Below are positions 17,977-26,698 of a stretch of DNA of 64,000 bases, one piece after another. The stretch comes from Kaistia defluvii (GTDB taxonomy: Bacteria; Pseudomonadota; Alphaproteobacteria; Rhizobiales; Kaistiaceae): NCBI RefSeq assembly GCF_040548815.1, contig NZ_JBEPSM010000001.1, positions 2,418,001 through 2,482,000 of the forward strand, in the 5' to 3' direction. Position 1 is the stretch's first letter; each line of letters begins with the position of its first letter. Position numbers and translations under genes: made by a program. The notes under the pieces were generated by a model. The model was given only the letters and a program-made list of their open reading frames with translations, searched no databases and was not told the origin of the DNA.

Positions 17977-19305
17977 TCAGACCCCCGTCGTCGGTTGCGG
18001 CCGCGTGCCATCGATGAAGCGCTCATAGCGAAAAGCGCGCGGATCGACGATCGGCGTCGCGCCCGTGACCAGATCCGCCGCGAGCCGCCCGGCCGCCGGA
18101 CCGATGCCGAAGCCATGCCCCGAAAAGCCCGTGGCGATCACCAGGCCCGGATGGGTCTGTACGGTCGAGATCACAGGCACCGCATCGGGCGTGGCGTCGA
18201 TCATGCCGGCCCATTGCTGCACCACGGGCACAGTCTTGAAAACCGGGAACACGTCCTGCAGCGCGGCATAGGCGGCGGCGAGCTGGCGCTGGCGGGGTTG
18301 CGGATCGAGCGTTCGCATCTGTTCGAAGGCCTTCGCCGCGCCCTCGGCGCCACGCAGGCTCTGGCGCAGGCCGGCCACGAGCGGCGCGCCGAAGCCGAGG
18401 CGCATGTGGCGCCATTCGCGCTTCAGGATCGGCACGAAATCGCCGAGGAAGCGAAAGCTGTCCGGCACCACGTCATGCAGGCTGCGGCTGCCATCGGCGA
18501 TCGTATAGCCCCCATCGAGGCGCTTGCGATAGGCGAAGCGCGGCCCCCAGGCGGCGCCCTCCGGACCATCGTCGACGGGAGCGGTGCGCAGCACCGAGGA
18601 CCGAATGCCGAGTTGCGGCAGGCGCAGCCCCAGGGTCCGGCAAAGCTGGCTGGACCAGATACCGCCTGCGATGACCACCCGCTTCGTCGCAATCCGGCCC
18701 CGTTCGGTGACAACGCCGGATATCGCGCCACCGCTCGTCTCGATCCCGCGCACGGCGCAATCGGCCAGCAGCACGGCGCCGTCGCGCGCCGCCGCGGCGG
18801 CGATCGCCGGAGCGGCCTTCTGCGGCTCGGCGCGGCCGTCGCTGGCGGTGTAGAGCGCAGCGTGAAACGGCCGGGTGGCGCCGGGCAGCAAGACCGCCAG
18901 TTCCGGACCGGAGACGATCCGCGTGTCGAACGCATGCGCGCCGGCGCGGGCGATCCAGCCCCGGTGATGCGCCACGTCGGCATCGTTCTCGCAGAGATAA
19001 AGGATGCCGGTGCGCCGGAAGCCGACATCGCGGCCGACCAGCGTCTCCATCTGGTCCCAGAGGCGCATGGCCTCGACGACCAGCGGCAACTCGCGCGGAT
19101 CGCGGCCCATGCGGCGAACCCAGCCCCAGTTGCGGCTCGATTGCTCGCCGGCAAACTGACCCTTTTCACAGACGACAACGGACAGCCCTTCCCGCGCAAG
19201 GAACAGGGCCGTGCTCAAACCAATGATGCCGCCGCCAATGACGACGACATCGGACGATGTCGGCTGGGTGTCGGAGGATCCGACGGGATCAGTGGGTGGC
19301 CCCAA
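17977..19305 (-). CDS. DAO-family FAD-dependent oxidoreductase
   Basis: Flavin oxidase of the D-amino-acid oxidase/sarcosine oxidase fold. The FAD motif is DVVVIGGGIIGLSTALFLA, the adenine-binding Glu follows in VVVCEKG, and RNWGWVRRMGRDPRELPL and the C-terminal IATGFSGHGFGIGPAAGRL are typical of the group. The frame is open to 19362, but that end lies inside a stem-loop. The TTG at 19305 has AAAGGA six bases upstream and gives 442 residues, so I prefer it. It probably oxidises the amino acid or amine taken up by the downstream importer, releasing ammonia or an aldehyde. Confidence 0.85.
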   Translation of the reverse strand: MGPPTDPVGSSDTQPTSSDVVVIGGGIIGLSTALFLAREGLSVVVCEKGQFAGEQSSRNWGWVRRMGRDPRELPLVVEAMRLWDQMETLVGRDVGFRRTGILYLCENDADVAHHRGWIARAGAHAFDTRIVSGPELAVLLPGATRPFHAALYTASDGRAEPQKAAPAIAAAAARDGAVLLADCAVRGIETSGGAISGVVTERGRIATKRVVIAGGIWSSQLCRTLGLRLPQLGIRSSVLRTAPVDDGPEGAAWGPRFAYRKRLDGGYTIADGSRSLHDVVPDSFRFLGDFVPILKREWRHMRLGFGAPLVAGLRQSLRGAEGAAKAFEQMRTLDPQPRQRQLAAAYAALQDVFPVFKTVPVVQQWAGMIDATPDAVPVISTVQTHPGLVIATGFSGHGFGIGPAAGRLAADLVTGATPIVDPRAFRYERFIDGTRPQPTTGV

Positions 19306-19330
19306 ACTTGGTCCTTTCGCAGTCAGGATG

Positions 19331-19365
19331 CCGGTGGGCCGGACGTCATGCATCCGGCCCACCGG
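19331..19365 (-). terminator. Stem-loop between oxygenase and oxidase genes
   Basis: CCGGTGGGCCGGA pairs perfectly with TCCGGCCCACCGG (13 base pairs, 9-base loop), just after the oxygenase stop at 19390. No T-run follows on the minus strand, so it may act as a weak terminator or mRNA stabiliser. It argues against the upstream ATG starts of the oxidase. Confidence 0.5.
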
Positions 19366-19389
19366 GTTCTCAGCGCAGGATCCTGCGCG

Positions 19390-20403
19390 CTAGCTCGCCT
19401 GGGAGGAAGCCGCCGCGCCCTTGCGGTAGTGATAATTCTTGTCGATGCGCTCCATCAGATAGTCGCGATAGACGACCGGTTCGTATTTGGGCTGCGTGCC
19501 GGCCGGAACGCAGGGCGGCAGCGCCTCAATCGTCTCGTCCATCGAGGGATCGAAGAAGAAGGGCTGCGAATAGCGCTCGCGGCCCGAGCGGTTGATGACG
19601 CGGTGCGGCGTCGACACGAACAGGTCGTTGGACCAGCGGGCGAGGATGTCGCCGACATTCATCACGAACGTATCGGGAATCGGCGGCGCGGGGATCCAGT
19701 CGCCGGCCTTGTTCTTGACCTCGAGCCCGCCGACATCGTCCTGCGCAAGCAGGGTGATGTAGCCGTAATCGGTATGCGGCGCGGAACCGAACAGTCCGGC
19801 TTCCTCGGGCTGCGTCGGATAGTGCAGCAGGCGCAGGAAGGTCGTGGGCTTCTCGAAATAGCGATCCATGCTCTCGGGCGGCAGGCCGAGCGAGATCGAG
19901 ATGGCGCCGACCAGTTCGCGGGCCAGCGCGCTCATTTCGGCGACATAGCGATCGATCGTGGCGTGGAAGCCCGGCAGTTCCGCCTCGGACGGCCACTGGT
20001 TCGGACCCTGCAGCGGCTTGCCGGCCAGCGCATCCGGATCGTCAGCCGCGACCTCGTGCATGAAGAAGATGGATTCGCTCTGGTTCGGCTTGCTGACCTT
20101 GGCGACCGAGGACGTGACGATGGTCGAGCCGTTGAAGGGCAGGTAGCCGCGGAAGTTCTTGTCGATCTTGAGCTTCAGCTTCTGCTCGTCCGGGAGGGCG
20201 AAGAAGGCGCGGCTCATGCTGCGCACGGCCTCGACATCCTCGCGCGGGACGCGGTGTCCCGAAACATACAGGAAGCCGACCGTCTCGAGATAGCCGCGCA
20301 GCGTCTCGGCGACGGCGCGGGCGTCAGCGGGATCGCCGGTATACAGCCCCGAAACGTCGAGGATCGGAATGTGCGAAAAATCTCCGCGTGCCTCTGCAAC
20401 CAT
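19390..20403 (-). CDS. 2OG-Fe(II) oxygenase, isopenicillin N synthase family
   Basis: Non-haem iron dioxygenase of 337 residues. The N-terminal DIOX_N domain starts at HIPILDVSGLY. The iron ligands are seen as HTDYGYITLL and HRVINRSGRERYSQPFFF, the latter also with the Arg-x-Ser that binds 2-oxoglutarate or substrate. LLHYPTQPEEAGLFGSAPH precedes the first ligand. The ATG at 20403 has GGGAGG five bases upstream. Bacterial members act on nucleobases, ethylene formation or small acids; since the divergent gene is a nucleoside hydrolase, a nucleobase or nucleoside substrate is an inference only. A 14-base palindrome lies 26 bases upstream. Confidence 0.9.
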   Translation of the reverse strand: MVAEARGDFSHIPILDVSGLYTGDPADARAVAETLRGYLETVGFLYVSGHRVPREDVEAVRSMSRAFFALPDEQKLKLKIDKNFRGYLPFNGSTIVTSSVAKVSKPNQSESIFFMHEVAADDPDALAGKPLQGPNQWPSEAELPGFHATIDRYVAEMSALARELVGAISISLGLPPESMDRYFEKPTTFLRLLHYPTQPEEAGLFGSAPHTDYGYITLLAQDDVGGLEVKNKAGDWIPAPPIPDTFVMNVGDILARWSNDLFVSTPHRVINRSGRERYSQPFFFDPSMDETIEALPPCVPAGTQPKYEPVVYRDYLMERIDKNYHYRKGAAASSQAS

Positions 20404-20428
20404 GCAAGCCTCCCATCTTGAACATAAG

Positions 20429-20442
20429 ATACAGTACTGTAT
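20429..20442. promoter_or_regulatory. Perfect palindrome in the oxygenase/nucleoside hydrolase promoter
   Basis: ATACAGTACTGTAT, 14 bases and perfectly self-complementary, in the 103-base gap between two divergent genes. Size and position fit the operator of a dimeric regulator; the TetR-family gene at 21594 is the nearest candidate. The surrounding DNA is AT-rich compared with the genes. Confidence 0.6.
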
Positions 20443-20506
20443 TCTCGGATCGCGTCGCTTGGCAATAGTCAGGCCCTTCCTCCCACAGCATCGACAAGGA
20501 AACGCC

Positions 20507-21451
20507 GTGGCTCCGCGCAAGATCATCATCGACACCGACCCGGGACAGGACGACGCCTTCGCGCTCCTGTTCGCCCTGGGCTCTCCTGGGGAACTCGAGG
20601 TGGTGGGCGTCACGACGGTCGGTGGCAACGTGCCGCTCAAGCTGACGACGGAGAATGCGCTCAAGGTGGTCGAGCTGGCCGGGCGCTCCGACGTCCCGGT
20701 CTATGCGGGCTGCACCGGGCCGATGGTGAAGAAGCTGATGACGGCCGAATATGTGCATGGCCCAACCGGCATGGATGGTGCCGACCTCCCTGCCCCGTCA
20801 GTCGCCGCGCAGGACGAGCACGCCGTCAACTATCTCGTCCGCACGATCATGGCGGCGCCGGAAGGCGAACTGACCGTCTGCACGCTCGGCCCGATGACCA
20901 ATCTCGCCATGGCGATGGTCATGGAGCCTCGGATCATCCCGCGCCTGCGCGAAGTGGTCCTGATGGGCGGCGGCTTCTTCCAGGGCGGCAATGCGACCCC
21001 GGCAGCGGAATTCAACATCTTCGTCGACCCGCACGCGGCCCATGTCGTGTTTGAATCCGGCGTGCCGGTAACAATGTGCCCGATCGATTGCACCTATACC
21101 GCCGAAATGACCGTCGAATGGCTCGACCGGCTGCGGGCGACCGGCAAGCGGGCGGCGATCGAGGCGGCCAACATGGCCGATTTCTATCGCCAGTATGGCA
21201 GCCACAAATTCGCGACGACGGCGCGGCCGATCCATGACGCCTGCGTCACCGGCTATCTGCTGGCGCCGGAGATCTACGAGCAGCGCCAGTGCAACGTCAC
21301 CATCGACATCGTCTCGCCGGAGACGATCGGCATGACCGTGGTCGACTGGTGGCATGTCACCGGCCGTCGCCGCAATTGCAACGTGCTGCGCCGGATCGAT
21401 CCGGCGCCGTTCTTCGAATTGATGCTGGAGCGCATCGGTTCGCTCGACTGA
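20507..21451 (+). CDS. Inosine/uridine-preferring nucleoside hydrolase (IunH-like)
   Basis: Hydrolyses the N-glycosidic bond of ribonucleosides to base and ribose. The 314-residue protein has the N-terminal calcium-binding cluster DTDPGQDDA, the conserved EFNIFVDPHAAHVVFESG and the C-terminal Asp in HDACVTGYLL; LGPMTNLAMAM is also typical. The GTG at 20507 has AAGGAA at good spacing, and I see no ATG that fits. It is cytoplasmic. Divergent from the 2OG oxygenase over a shared palindrome, so both are probably induced together. Confidence 0.92.
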   Translation: MAPRKIIIDTDPGQDDAFALLFALGSPGELEVVGVTTVGGNVPLKLTTENALKVVELAGRSDVPVYAGCTGPMVKKLMTAEYVHGPTGMDGADLPAPSVAAQDEHAVNYLVRTIMAAPEGELTVCTLGPMTNLAMAMVMEPRIIPRLREVVLMGGGFFQGGNATPAAEFNIFVDPHAAHVVFESGVPVTMCPIDCTYTAEMTVEWLDRLRATGKRAAIEAANMADFYRQYGSHKFATTARPIHDACVTGYLLAPEIYEQRQCNVTIDIVSPETIGMTVVDWWHVTGRRRNCNVLRRIDPAPFFELMLERIGSLD

Positions 21452-21485
21452 CGCAGCCCCGGCGCGTTCTCCTCGCAAGGTCCTG

Positions 21486-21538
21486 CCTGTCCCGACCGGA
21501 CCGGGACAGGTTGTGGCCGGATTTTCCGGCCACAACCT
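21486..21538 (+). terminator. Two overlapping hairpins after the nucleoside hydrolase gene
   Basis: Stem 1 is CCTGTCCCG with CGGGACAGG (21486-21510). Stem 2 is a 14-base-pair hairpin, AGGTTGTGGCCGGA with its complement around a TTT loop (21508-21538). They share three bases, so full formation of both is mutually exclusive. The element lies 35 bases after the stop and before the TetR gene. Probably a terminator without a strong T-run. Confidence 0.5.
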
Positions 21539-21593
21539 CCGCGCCGCTGGGCTATGGTTGTCGCCTGTACGTCACCGATTGCTGGAGCGCGAT

Positions 21594-22250
21594 TTGCCGA
21601 AGACCGACCGACCTGCCAGGCAAGGCACCAAGGAAACGCCGGCCGTTCGGCGCAAGACATTGACGCGCGAAGCCTGGATCGCCGCGGCGCTCAAGGTTCT
21701 CGAAAAGCGCGGCATCGCCGACGTGAAGATCGACGTGCTGGCCAAGCAATTCAAGGTGACGCGCGGCAGCTTCTATTTCCACTTCTCCAGCATCAAGGAC
21801 CTGCGCGAAGCCCTGCTGGAAGAATGGCGCGCGCGCAATTGCCGGCCGTTCGAGGCGCTGGCTAGGAATCCGCACCCAGACGGGCTGGTGTTCTTCGAGA
21901 TCATCGTGCTGACCTGGGTCAACGAGGACCCGTTCAGCCCGCTGCTCGACTTGGCCGTCCGCGATTGGTCGCGCGGATCGCGCAAGCTCGCCGACGAGAT
22001 GGCGGCGGCGGACGATCTACGCATCTCGCTGCTGGAGAAGGCGTTCCTGGCGCTCGACTATCCGGCCGACGAGGCGCTCGTCCGCGCCCGCATCACCTAT
22101 TTCCACCAGATCGGCCACTACACGCTGTATTTCCGCGAGTCGGCCGCCGACCGGAAGCGCTACCAGCCGATCTATGGCAAGGTCCTGCTCGGCCCCAACG
22201 CCGAAGCGGCAGAGGCGCGGCAAGCCGCCCCGCAGCGCCAGGACGGCTGA
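21594..22250 (+). CDS. TetR-family transcriptional regulator
   Basis: A 218-residue regulator. The N-terminal helix-turn-helix reads AWIAAALKVLEKRGIADVKI then LAKQFKVTRGSFYFHFSS, the standard TetR DNA-binding segment. The C-terminal ligand domain is not diagnostic. The best start is a TTG at 21594 with GGAG five bases before it; the frame is open to 21513 but that would start inside the hairpin. It is codirectional with the nucleoside hydrolase and a good candidate to bind the palindrome at 20429. Confidence 0.87.
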   Translation: MPKTDRPARQGTKETPAVRRKTLTREAWIAAALKVLEKRGIADVKIDVLAKQFKVTRGSFYFHFSSIKDLREALLEEWRARNCRPFEALARNPHPDGLVFFEIIVLTWVNEDPFSPLLDLAVRDWSRGSRKLADEMAAADDLRISLLEKAFLALDYPADEALVRARITYFHQIGHYTLYFRESAADRKRYQPIYGKVLLGPNAEAAEARQAAPQRQDG

Positions 22251-22885
22251 GCGGGCGCCCTGAAGCGTCAGACCAGTGCAGATGCCGTTCGGTGAACGTG
22301 CTGTTCACGAAAGGGCAGTCGACAGCGTCGGCCAAGTAGCCCACACCTGCGGCGACCATGATCCATCGCCCGTACCATCCCGTCCCCGGCCTCTCCGATT
22401 CCGCCCTCTCCCTGCAGGAGAGGCTCGAAGCGGGCGCTTTTGCGCTGGGGCGGTCTGCGCTGATTTTGCGACGCATGGATCTGATCCTGGGCCGGTCCGC
22501 ACATCGGAACGTCGGCGCGCCCTAGCTTCCGTCTCGCGGACGCCATGTCGCTCCGCCGGCCCCTGACACGACGGATCGAAGCCTACTCCCCCATCGAGAC
22601 AGCAAGGGGCCCGTAAGGCGCCACCCGCGGCTTTTCGATCCGTATCGAGAGAAGCTTCAGCCCTTTGGATGCCGCGCCTGGCGCTATCGCGACAGGCCCC
22701 ACTCCCTCCCCGGCCTCACCCTGGGGCATGGAGCGAGGAGCGGCGGGGCGCTGTCCGCCACCTGGGCCGCCCGTATTTCGTGGGATCCCGGATGGGCTTC
22801 AGAAATTCTCATATAAGACAAGGACTAGAGATGATTTAAATTTCTGTTTTAATCGATATGAAAATCTGGCCGAGAAGATGACCCA
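22251..22885. other. Intergenic region, 635 bases
   Basis: I find no gene here with credible start and codon use. The first part is GC-rich with short inverted repeats such as CCTCTCC...GGAGAGG near 22410-22430. The last 90 bases (22795-22880) are markedly AT-rich and probably hold the promoter of the EAL gene. Confidence 0.5.
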
Positions 22886-24562
22886 ATGCACTGGATCCCT
22901 GTTCGGCTGCCCCGACTCTCCATTCCTAACGTTGAACGAACCAACCTTAGCTATGGCGGCCCAAGCTTAGCGGCGACCTTGACTTGGTTAATCGCCGGAA
23001 TTGTCGACGGCGCATGCGTCGGGCTGATTGCCACGCTCTTGGGTCTCTACACTTATATTTTGCCTAGCCTGCACGCGAGCGGGGGCCCTTCCACCAACCG
23101 GTTGCGTTTGCAGGGCGGAGAAATCCAGGGAGCGTTCGACAGACTGGAAGCCATTTCCGCAGACCGGTGCTCGCCGGACTTTCTCGCCGAAATGCGGGCC
23201 ATCGTGCTGGAAAGCTATACGATCCGCGACGCGGCCTACCGGCAGGGCAATGTCGTCCTGTGCAGCAGCGGTGCGGGCCAGGTCCGGGTTTCCATCGATT
23301 CCTTCGGCCCTCCACTCTTTCGCGCGGTCAGTGGCGCGGAGACCTGGCGCAACGTCGAACTGCCCTCGGCTCCCGGGGTGAAGTCAACCATCATCATGAA
23401 GGGAAATTTCAGTCTGATGGTCGCCCCCACCGGCCAGCAGAGCCGGGGCGGCAGCCCGATCAGCACGGTTTTGGTCAATCCCCTGTCCGGGGCCGTCACG
23501 ACGATTTACGGGCCCCGGGTAGGCCTCAGCGCTGCCGCACTGCTTTCGCACACGCCGATCCGCAAAGGGCTGCACATCATTTTTGCGGAATGCTTGGAAA
23601 GCTCGTTTGTCTGCCAGGTACAAGTGATTGGGCTGAAAGAAATCTGGCGCGAATTCAGCCTGCCGATTGTCCTGCTGGTCCTGCTGGGCTCGGCGATCGG
23701 AACTGGCGTCGCGCTTTTTATCCTCCAGGCCCAGCGCAGGCGGGCGACCTTCGAAAATCGGCTGCGGCGCGCGCTCGGCACCGGTGAAATCTCGCTCGAA
23801 TACCAGCCGATCGTCGATCTTGGCAGCGGCCGGGTATCCGGCGCGGAAGCCTTGATGCGCTGGACGCTACGCTCGAACGAGAAAATCCCACCGACGGCCT
23901 TCATCGCCTGCGCGGAACAAAGCGCGCTGATTACCGACCTGACCTGCTTTGCCATCGAAACGGCGAGCCGGGAACTGCGCAGCCTGCTCAGCGACGAGCC
24001 GGATTTTGTGATCAGCATCAACATCGTGTCGCGGGACCTGACGGACCCACGATTCCTGCTGGCCCTGGAGACCCATATCGTCGCCAAGGGCATCAATCCC
24101 CGGCGCATCGCGCTGGAACTGACCGAGAGGCAGCCGATCGACACGCCAGGCGCCATGGCGACGATCCGGGCGCTGCATGCCAAGGGCTACCGGATCTATA
24201 TCGACGACTTCGGCACCGGATACAGCAACCTGGCCTATCTGGGAGAACTGTCGGTCGACACGATCAAGGTCGACATGATCTTCACGCAGAGCGTCGGCAG
24301 CGACACCATCCGGGCCCGGCTGATTCCCTCGATCCTCGGCATGGCAAAGGACCTCGGAATCTCCGTGATCGTCGAGGGCATCGAGACGGAGGAGCAGGAG
24401 AGCTACTTCCAGTTGTCGGGAGCCAATTTTGCCCAGGGCTGGCGCTATAGCGCCAGTGTCCCTGCCGGAAGTCTGCTCGCCTTCGCCAATTCCAATCAAC
24501 TGCCCTGGTCGCTTTGCCAGAACCACGGACGGCGTGTGGGATCTCTGGGCAAGGGCGTCTGA
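22886..24562 (+). CDS. CSS-motif membrane-bound EAL phosphodiesterase
   Basis: Degrades cyclic di-GMP. The 558-residue protein has a transmembrane helix near residues 30-55, a periplasmic CSS domain with the redox motif LCSSGAG (Cys about residue 126), a second helix (FSLPIVLLVLLGSAIG) and a cytoplasmic EAL domain. The EAL domain has EYQPIVDL, GAEALMRW (Glu about 321), LELTER, DDFGTGYSNLAYL and EGIETEEQ, so the metal-binding residues appear intact. CSS domains are known to be controlled by DsbA/DsbB-dependent disulphide formation, so activity probably follows periplasmic redox state. It stands alone. Confidence 0.93.
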   Translation: MHWIPVRLPRLSIPNVERTNLSYGGPSLAATLTWLIAGIVDGACVGLIATLLGLYTYILPSLHASGGPSTNRLRLQGGEIQGAFDRLEAISADRCSPDFLAEMRAIVLESYTIRDAAYRQGNVVLCSSGAGQVRVSIDSFGPPLFRAVSGAETWRNVELPSAPGVKSTIIMKGNFSLMVAPTGQQSRGGSPISTVLVNPLSGAVTTIYGPRVGLSAAALLSHTPIRKGLHIIFAECLESSFVCQVQVIGLKEIWREFSLPIVLLVLLGSAIGTGVALFILQAQRRRATFENRLRRALGTGEISLEYQPIVDLGSGRVSGAEALMRWTLRSNEKIPPTAFIACAEQSALITDLTCFAIETASRELRSLLSDEPDFVISINIVSRDLTDPRFLLALETHIVAKGINPRRIALELTERQPIDTPGAMATIRALHAKGYRIYIDDFGTGYSNLAYLGELSVDTIKVDMIFTQSVGSDTIRARLIPSILGMAKDLGISVIVEGIETEEQESYFQLSGANFAQGWRYSASVPAGSLLAFANSNQLPWSLCQNHGRRVGSLGKGV

Positions 24563-24591
24563 ATCGGGATTACCCCTCCCGAGCACGCGAT

Positions 24592-25245
24592 CTAGGGAAG
24601 CAGCAGGCCGACCCGCATGGTGAAGTCCATCGCCTCCAGGGCGAGCAGCGCGGAGATCGCCGCCCATATTTTGCCGGGAAGCCCCTTCAGCGAAGAAAGC
24701 CGTGACGGTGCAGGCTCTCCCTCGGCGCGGCACGCCTCGAAATCAACCAGGAACCGCAAGGACGAACCGGTCTTCGCCGCGTTGTCGTGCTGGATCGAAT
24801 AGCGTCCACCCGGCTCGATCGACACCACCGTTCCCATATTGTCCTGGCCGCGGACCTTGGGCCAGACAACTCGGTCGCCGACGCGAAATCTCGGCTGGAT
24901 CTCGTTCTCGGCCGCCCAGCGCAGCTGAAGCGCCTCCAGCCGCTCGGCCAGCAAGCGGCCGTAGCCGTCGAGGGCGGCATAGACGGCATCGTTGCAGCGC
25001 CACGCCTCATAGCGCGCCAGGTCCCGGCCCAGTTCACGGCCGTCCTTGGTGAAGTCGCCATAGGTCGCGATGTCGTGCGGGGCATCGGCAAGCCGGTCGG
25101 CCCGGATCAGCCCCGCCTCATGCATCTGCGCAGCCAGCTCGGCTGCAAGGCGCAGCCGGTCGGGAAAGGGCACATCCGTCGGGCGCACCAGCCCCGTCAG
25201 CAGCTCAGTCATGTTGGGCACCGTCAGGCCTGGTCGGCTTGGCAT
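24592..25245 (-). CDS. Hypothetical protein with SH3-like C-terminal segment
   Basis: Not recognised as a whole. The 217-residue protein has a helical N-terminal two thirds (RLRLAAELAAQMHEAGLIR; RYEAWRCNDAVYAALDGYG) and a beta-rich segment near residues 118-150, RFRVGDRVVWPKV followed by MGTVVSIEPGGRYSIQHD, which resembles SH3/KOW-type barrels. A hydrophobic tail ends the protein (IWAAISALLALEAMDF). It follows the CDF transporter gene by 15 bases and is probably in the same operon. The start is uncertain: ATG at 25245 (used), TTG at 25257 or ATG at 25212; none has a good ribosome-binding site. Confidence 0.65.
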   Translation of the reverse strand: MPSRPGLTVPNMTELLTGLVRPTDVPFPDRLRLAAELAAQMHEAGLIRADRLADAPHDIATYGDFTKDGRELGRDLARYEAWRCNDAVYAALDGYGRLLAERLEALQLRWAAENEIQPRFRVGDRVVWPKVRGQDNMGTVVSIEPGGRYSIQHDNAAKTGSSLRFLVDFEACRAEGEPAPSRLSSLKGLPGKIWAAISALLALEAMDFTMRVGLLLP

Positions 25246-25260
25246 GGGCAGCAGCAACGA

Positions 25261-26148
25261 TCATAGGACGACAATTCCCTTATGCTTGGCCTTGTTTGCC
25301 GGCTCGACATGGATACTGACCACGGCGCCGTCAACCGCGGCTTCCAGCGCTGATTCCAAGCGGTCGCAGACCGCATGGGCCGTCGCGATCTTCATTTCGC
25401 TGTCCACCACCAGGTGGAAATCGATGAAGGTGGCCGCCCCGGCATGCCGGGTCCGGAGGTCATGGGCCTCGATCGCTTCCGGCGCCTGGGTGGAGATAAT
25501 GCCGCGTATCGTATCCAGAGTCTTGGCCGGAACCGCTTCATCGAGCAGCGCGCTGGCGCTTTCGCGCAGCACGCCATAGCCGCTCCAGAGGATATGCAGC
25601 CCCACCAGCGCCGCGATCGCCGCGTCGAGCACCACCATGCCGGTGACGACCACCAGGACGACGCCGACCAGGACGCCCAGCGAGGTCACCACATCGGCCA
25701 GCATATGCTTGCCGTCGGCCACGAGCGATGCCGAGCGGGCGCGCCGCCCGAAGCGAATGATCAGCAGCCCCCAGAAGGCATTGATCGCGGTCGCACCCAT
25801 GCTGATGGTCAGGCCGAGCGCCGGCGCCTCGATCGGCTTCGGGTCCAGAAAGCCGGCCCACGCCTCATGGAAGATCAGGAGCGAAGCGACGATGATCATC
25901 ACCCCGATCAGCACCGCCGAAAGATACTCGGCCTTGTGGTGGCCGAACGGATGATTGGCGTCGGCCGGGAGGGCGGAAACACGGATGGCGACGATGGCGG
26001 CCACCGAGGTGCCGACATTGATGATGCTTTCCAGGAAGTCCGAATAGAGCGCGAGGCTGCCCGTGACGGCGAAGGCGACATACTTGATGCCCAGCACGAC
26101 GAAGCTCACAGCCAGGCTGCCGATCGCGAACTTCATGGCCTTTTTCAT
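25261..26148 (-). CDS. Cation diffusion facilitator (CDF) metal exporter
   Basis: Inner-membrane divalent-cation/proton antiporter, 295 residues with six predicted helices and a cytoplasmic C-terminal domain. Typical segments are LALYSDFLESIINV (helix 2 site), HPFGHHKAEYLSA (helix 3) and DGKHMLADVVTS (helix 5, with the metal-site His and Asp). The C-terminal domain has HDLRTRHAGAATFIDFHLVVD. The helix-2 motif YSDFLES differs from the zinc-type HxxxD, so a metal such as iron, manganese or nickel is possible. The ATG at 26148 has AAGG upstream; 26166 has none. Confidence 0.92.
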   Translation of the reverse strand: MKKAMKFAIGSLAVSFVVLGIKYVAFAVTGSLALYSDFLESIINVGTSVAAIVAIRVSALPADANHPFGHHKAEYLSAVLIGVMIIVASLLIFHEAWAGFLDPKPIEAPALGLTISMGATAINAFWGLLIIRFGRRARSASLVADGKHMLADVVTSLGVLVGVVLVVVTGMVVLDAAIAALVGLHILWSGYGVLRESASALLDEAVPAKTLDTIRGIISTQAPEAIEAHDLRTRHAGAATFIDFHLVVDSEMKIATAHAVCDRLESALEAAVDGAVVSIHVEPANKAKHKGIVVL

Positions 26149-26416
26149 GGAAACCTTCGAGTGCATTGGCGCGGGGCGGGTCGGGCAAGTCTAGCATGCC
26201 TTGGTAGTGTGACGTCCTTGCCGGACGAAAGCGGCGAAAGCCGGTCCTGAAGGAGCGCGCCCACAAGAAAGGGCGCCCTTGCGAGATCGCCGCGAGAGCC
26301 CCTCCCCGCCGGGTGTCCGGATCGGAATCGCCGCCTGACAGCGGACTGACAGCTCGTTCCGCCACATTGCGTTGGCCGGCCGGTGGCCGTGCGAAACAGC
26401 AACCCCGGAGTTTCCC

Positions 26417-26698
26417 ATGCGTATTGTCTCGACTGTCGCCCTCGCCGCCCTGTCGCTGCCGCTCCTGGCCGGCGTCGCCCTTGCCGGCCCCACCTGCACC
26501 AAGGAGCCCAAATCGGCCTGGATGAGCCAGGAGGCCATGAAGGCGAAGATCGCCGACATGGGCTACCAGAAGATCAAGACCTTCAAGGTCACGGGCTCGT
26601 GCTACGAGATCTATGGCTACGACAAGGCCAACAAGAAGGCCGAGGTCTATTTCAACCCGGTCGACGGCTCCATCGTGAAGGCCGAGATCGGTGATTGA
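26417..26698 (+). CDS. Exported PepSY-domain protein
   Basis: A 93-residue periplasmic protein: signal peptide (about residues 1-23, ending GVALAG), then a single PepSY unit with KAKIADMGYQKIKTFKVTG, YEIYGYDKANKKAEVYFNP and DGSIVKAEIGD. GGAG precedes the ATG at 26417. PepSY proteins of this size are typically found with cytochrome b561 and OmpR-type two-component genes, as here: the next gene begins inside this one. Probably a periplasmic sensor or inhibitor component of that system. Confidence 0.87.
   Translation: MRIVSTVALAALSLPLLAGVALAGPTCTKEPKSAWMSQEAMKAKIADMGYQKIKTFKVTGSCYEIYGYDKANKKAEVYFNPVDGSIVKAEIGD

Noticed and set aside
17872..20421. 2.5 kb open frame antisense to the oxidase and oxygenase genes
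   Set aside because: Runs across three sense features and the stem-loop; composition typical of antisense frames in GC-rich DNA.
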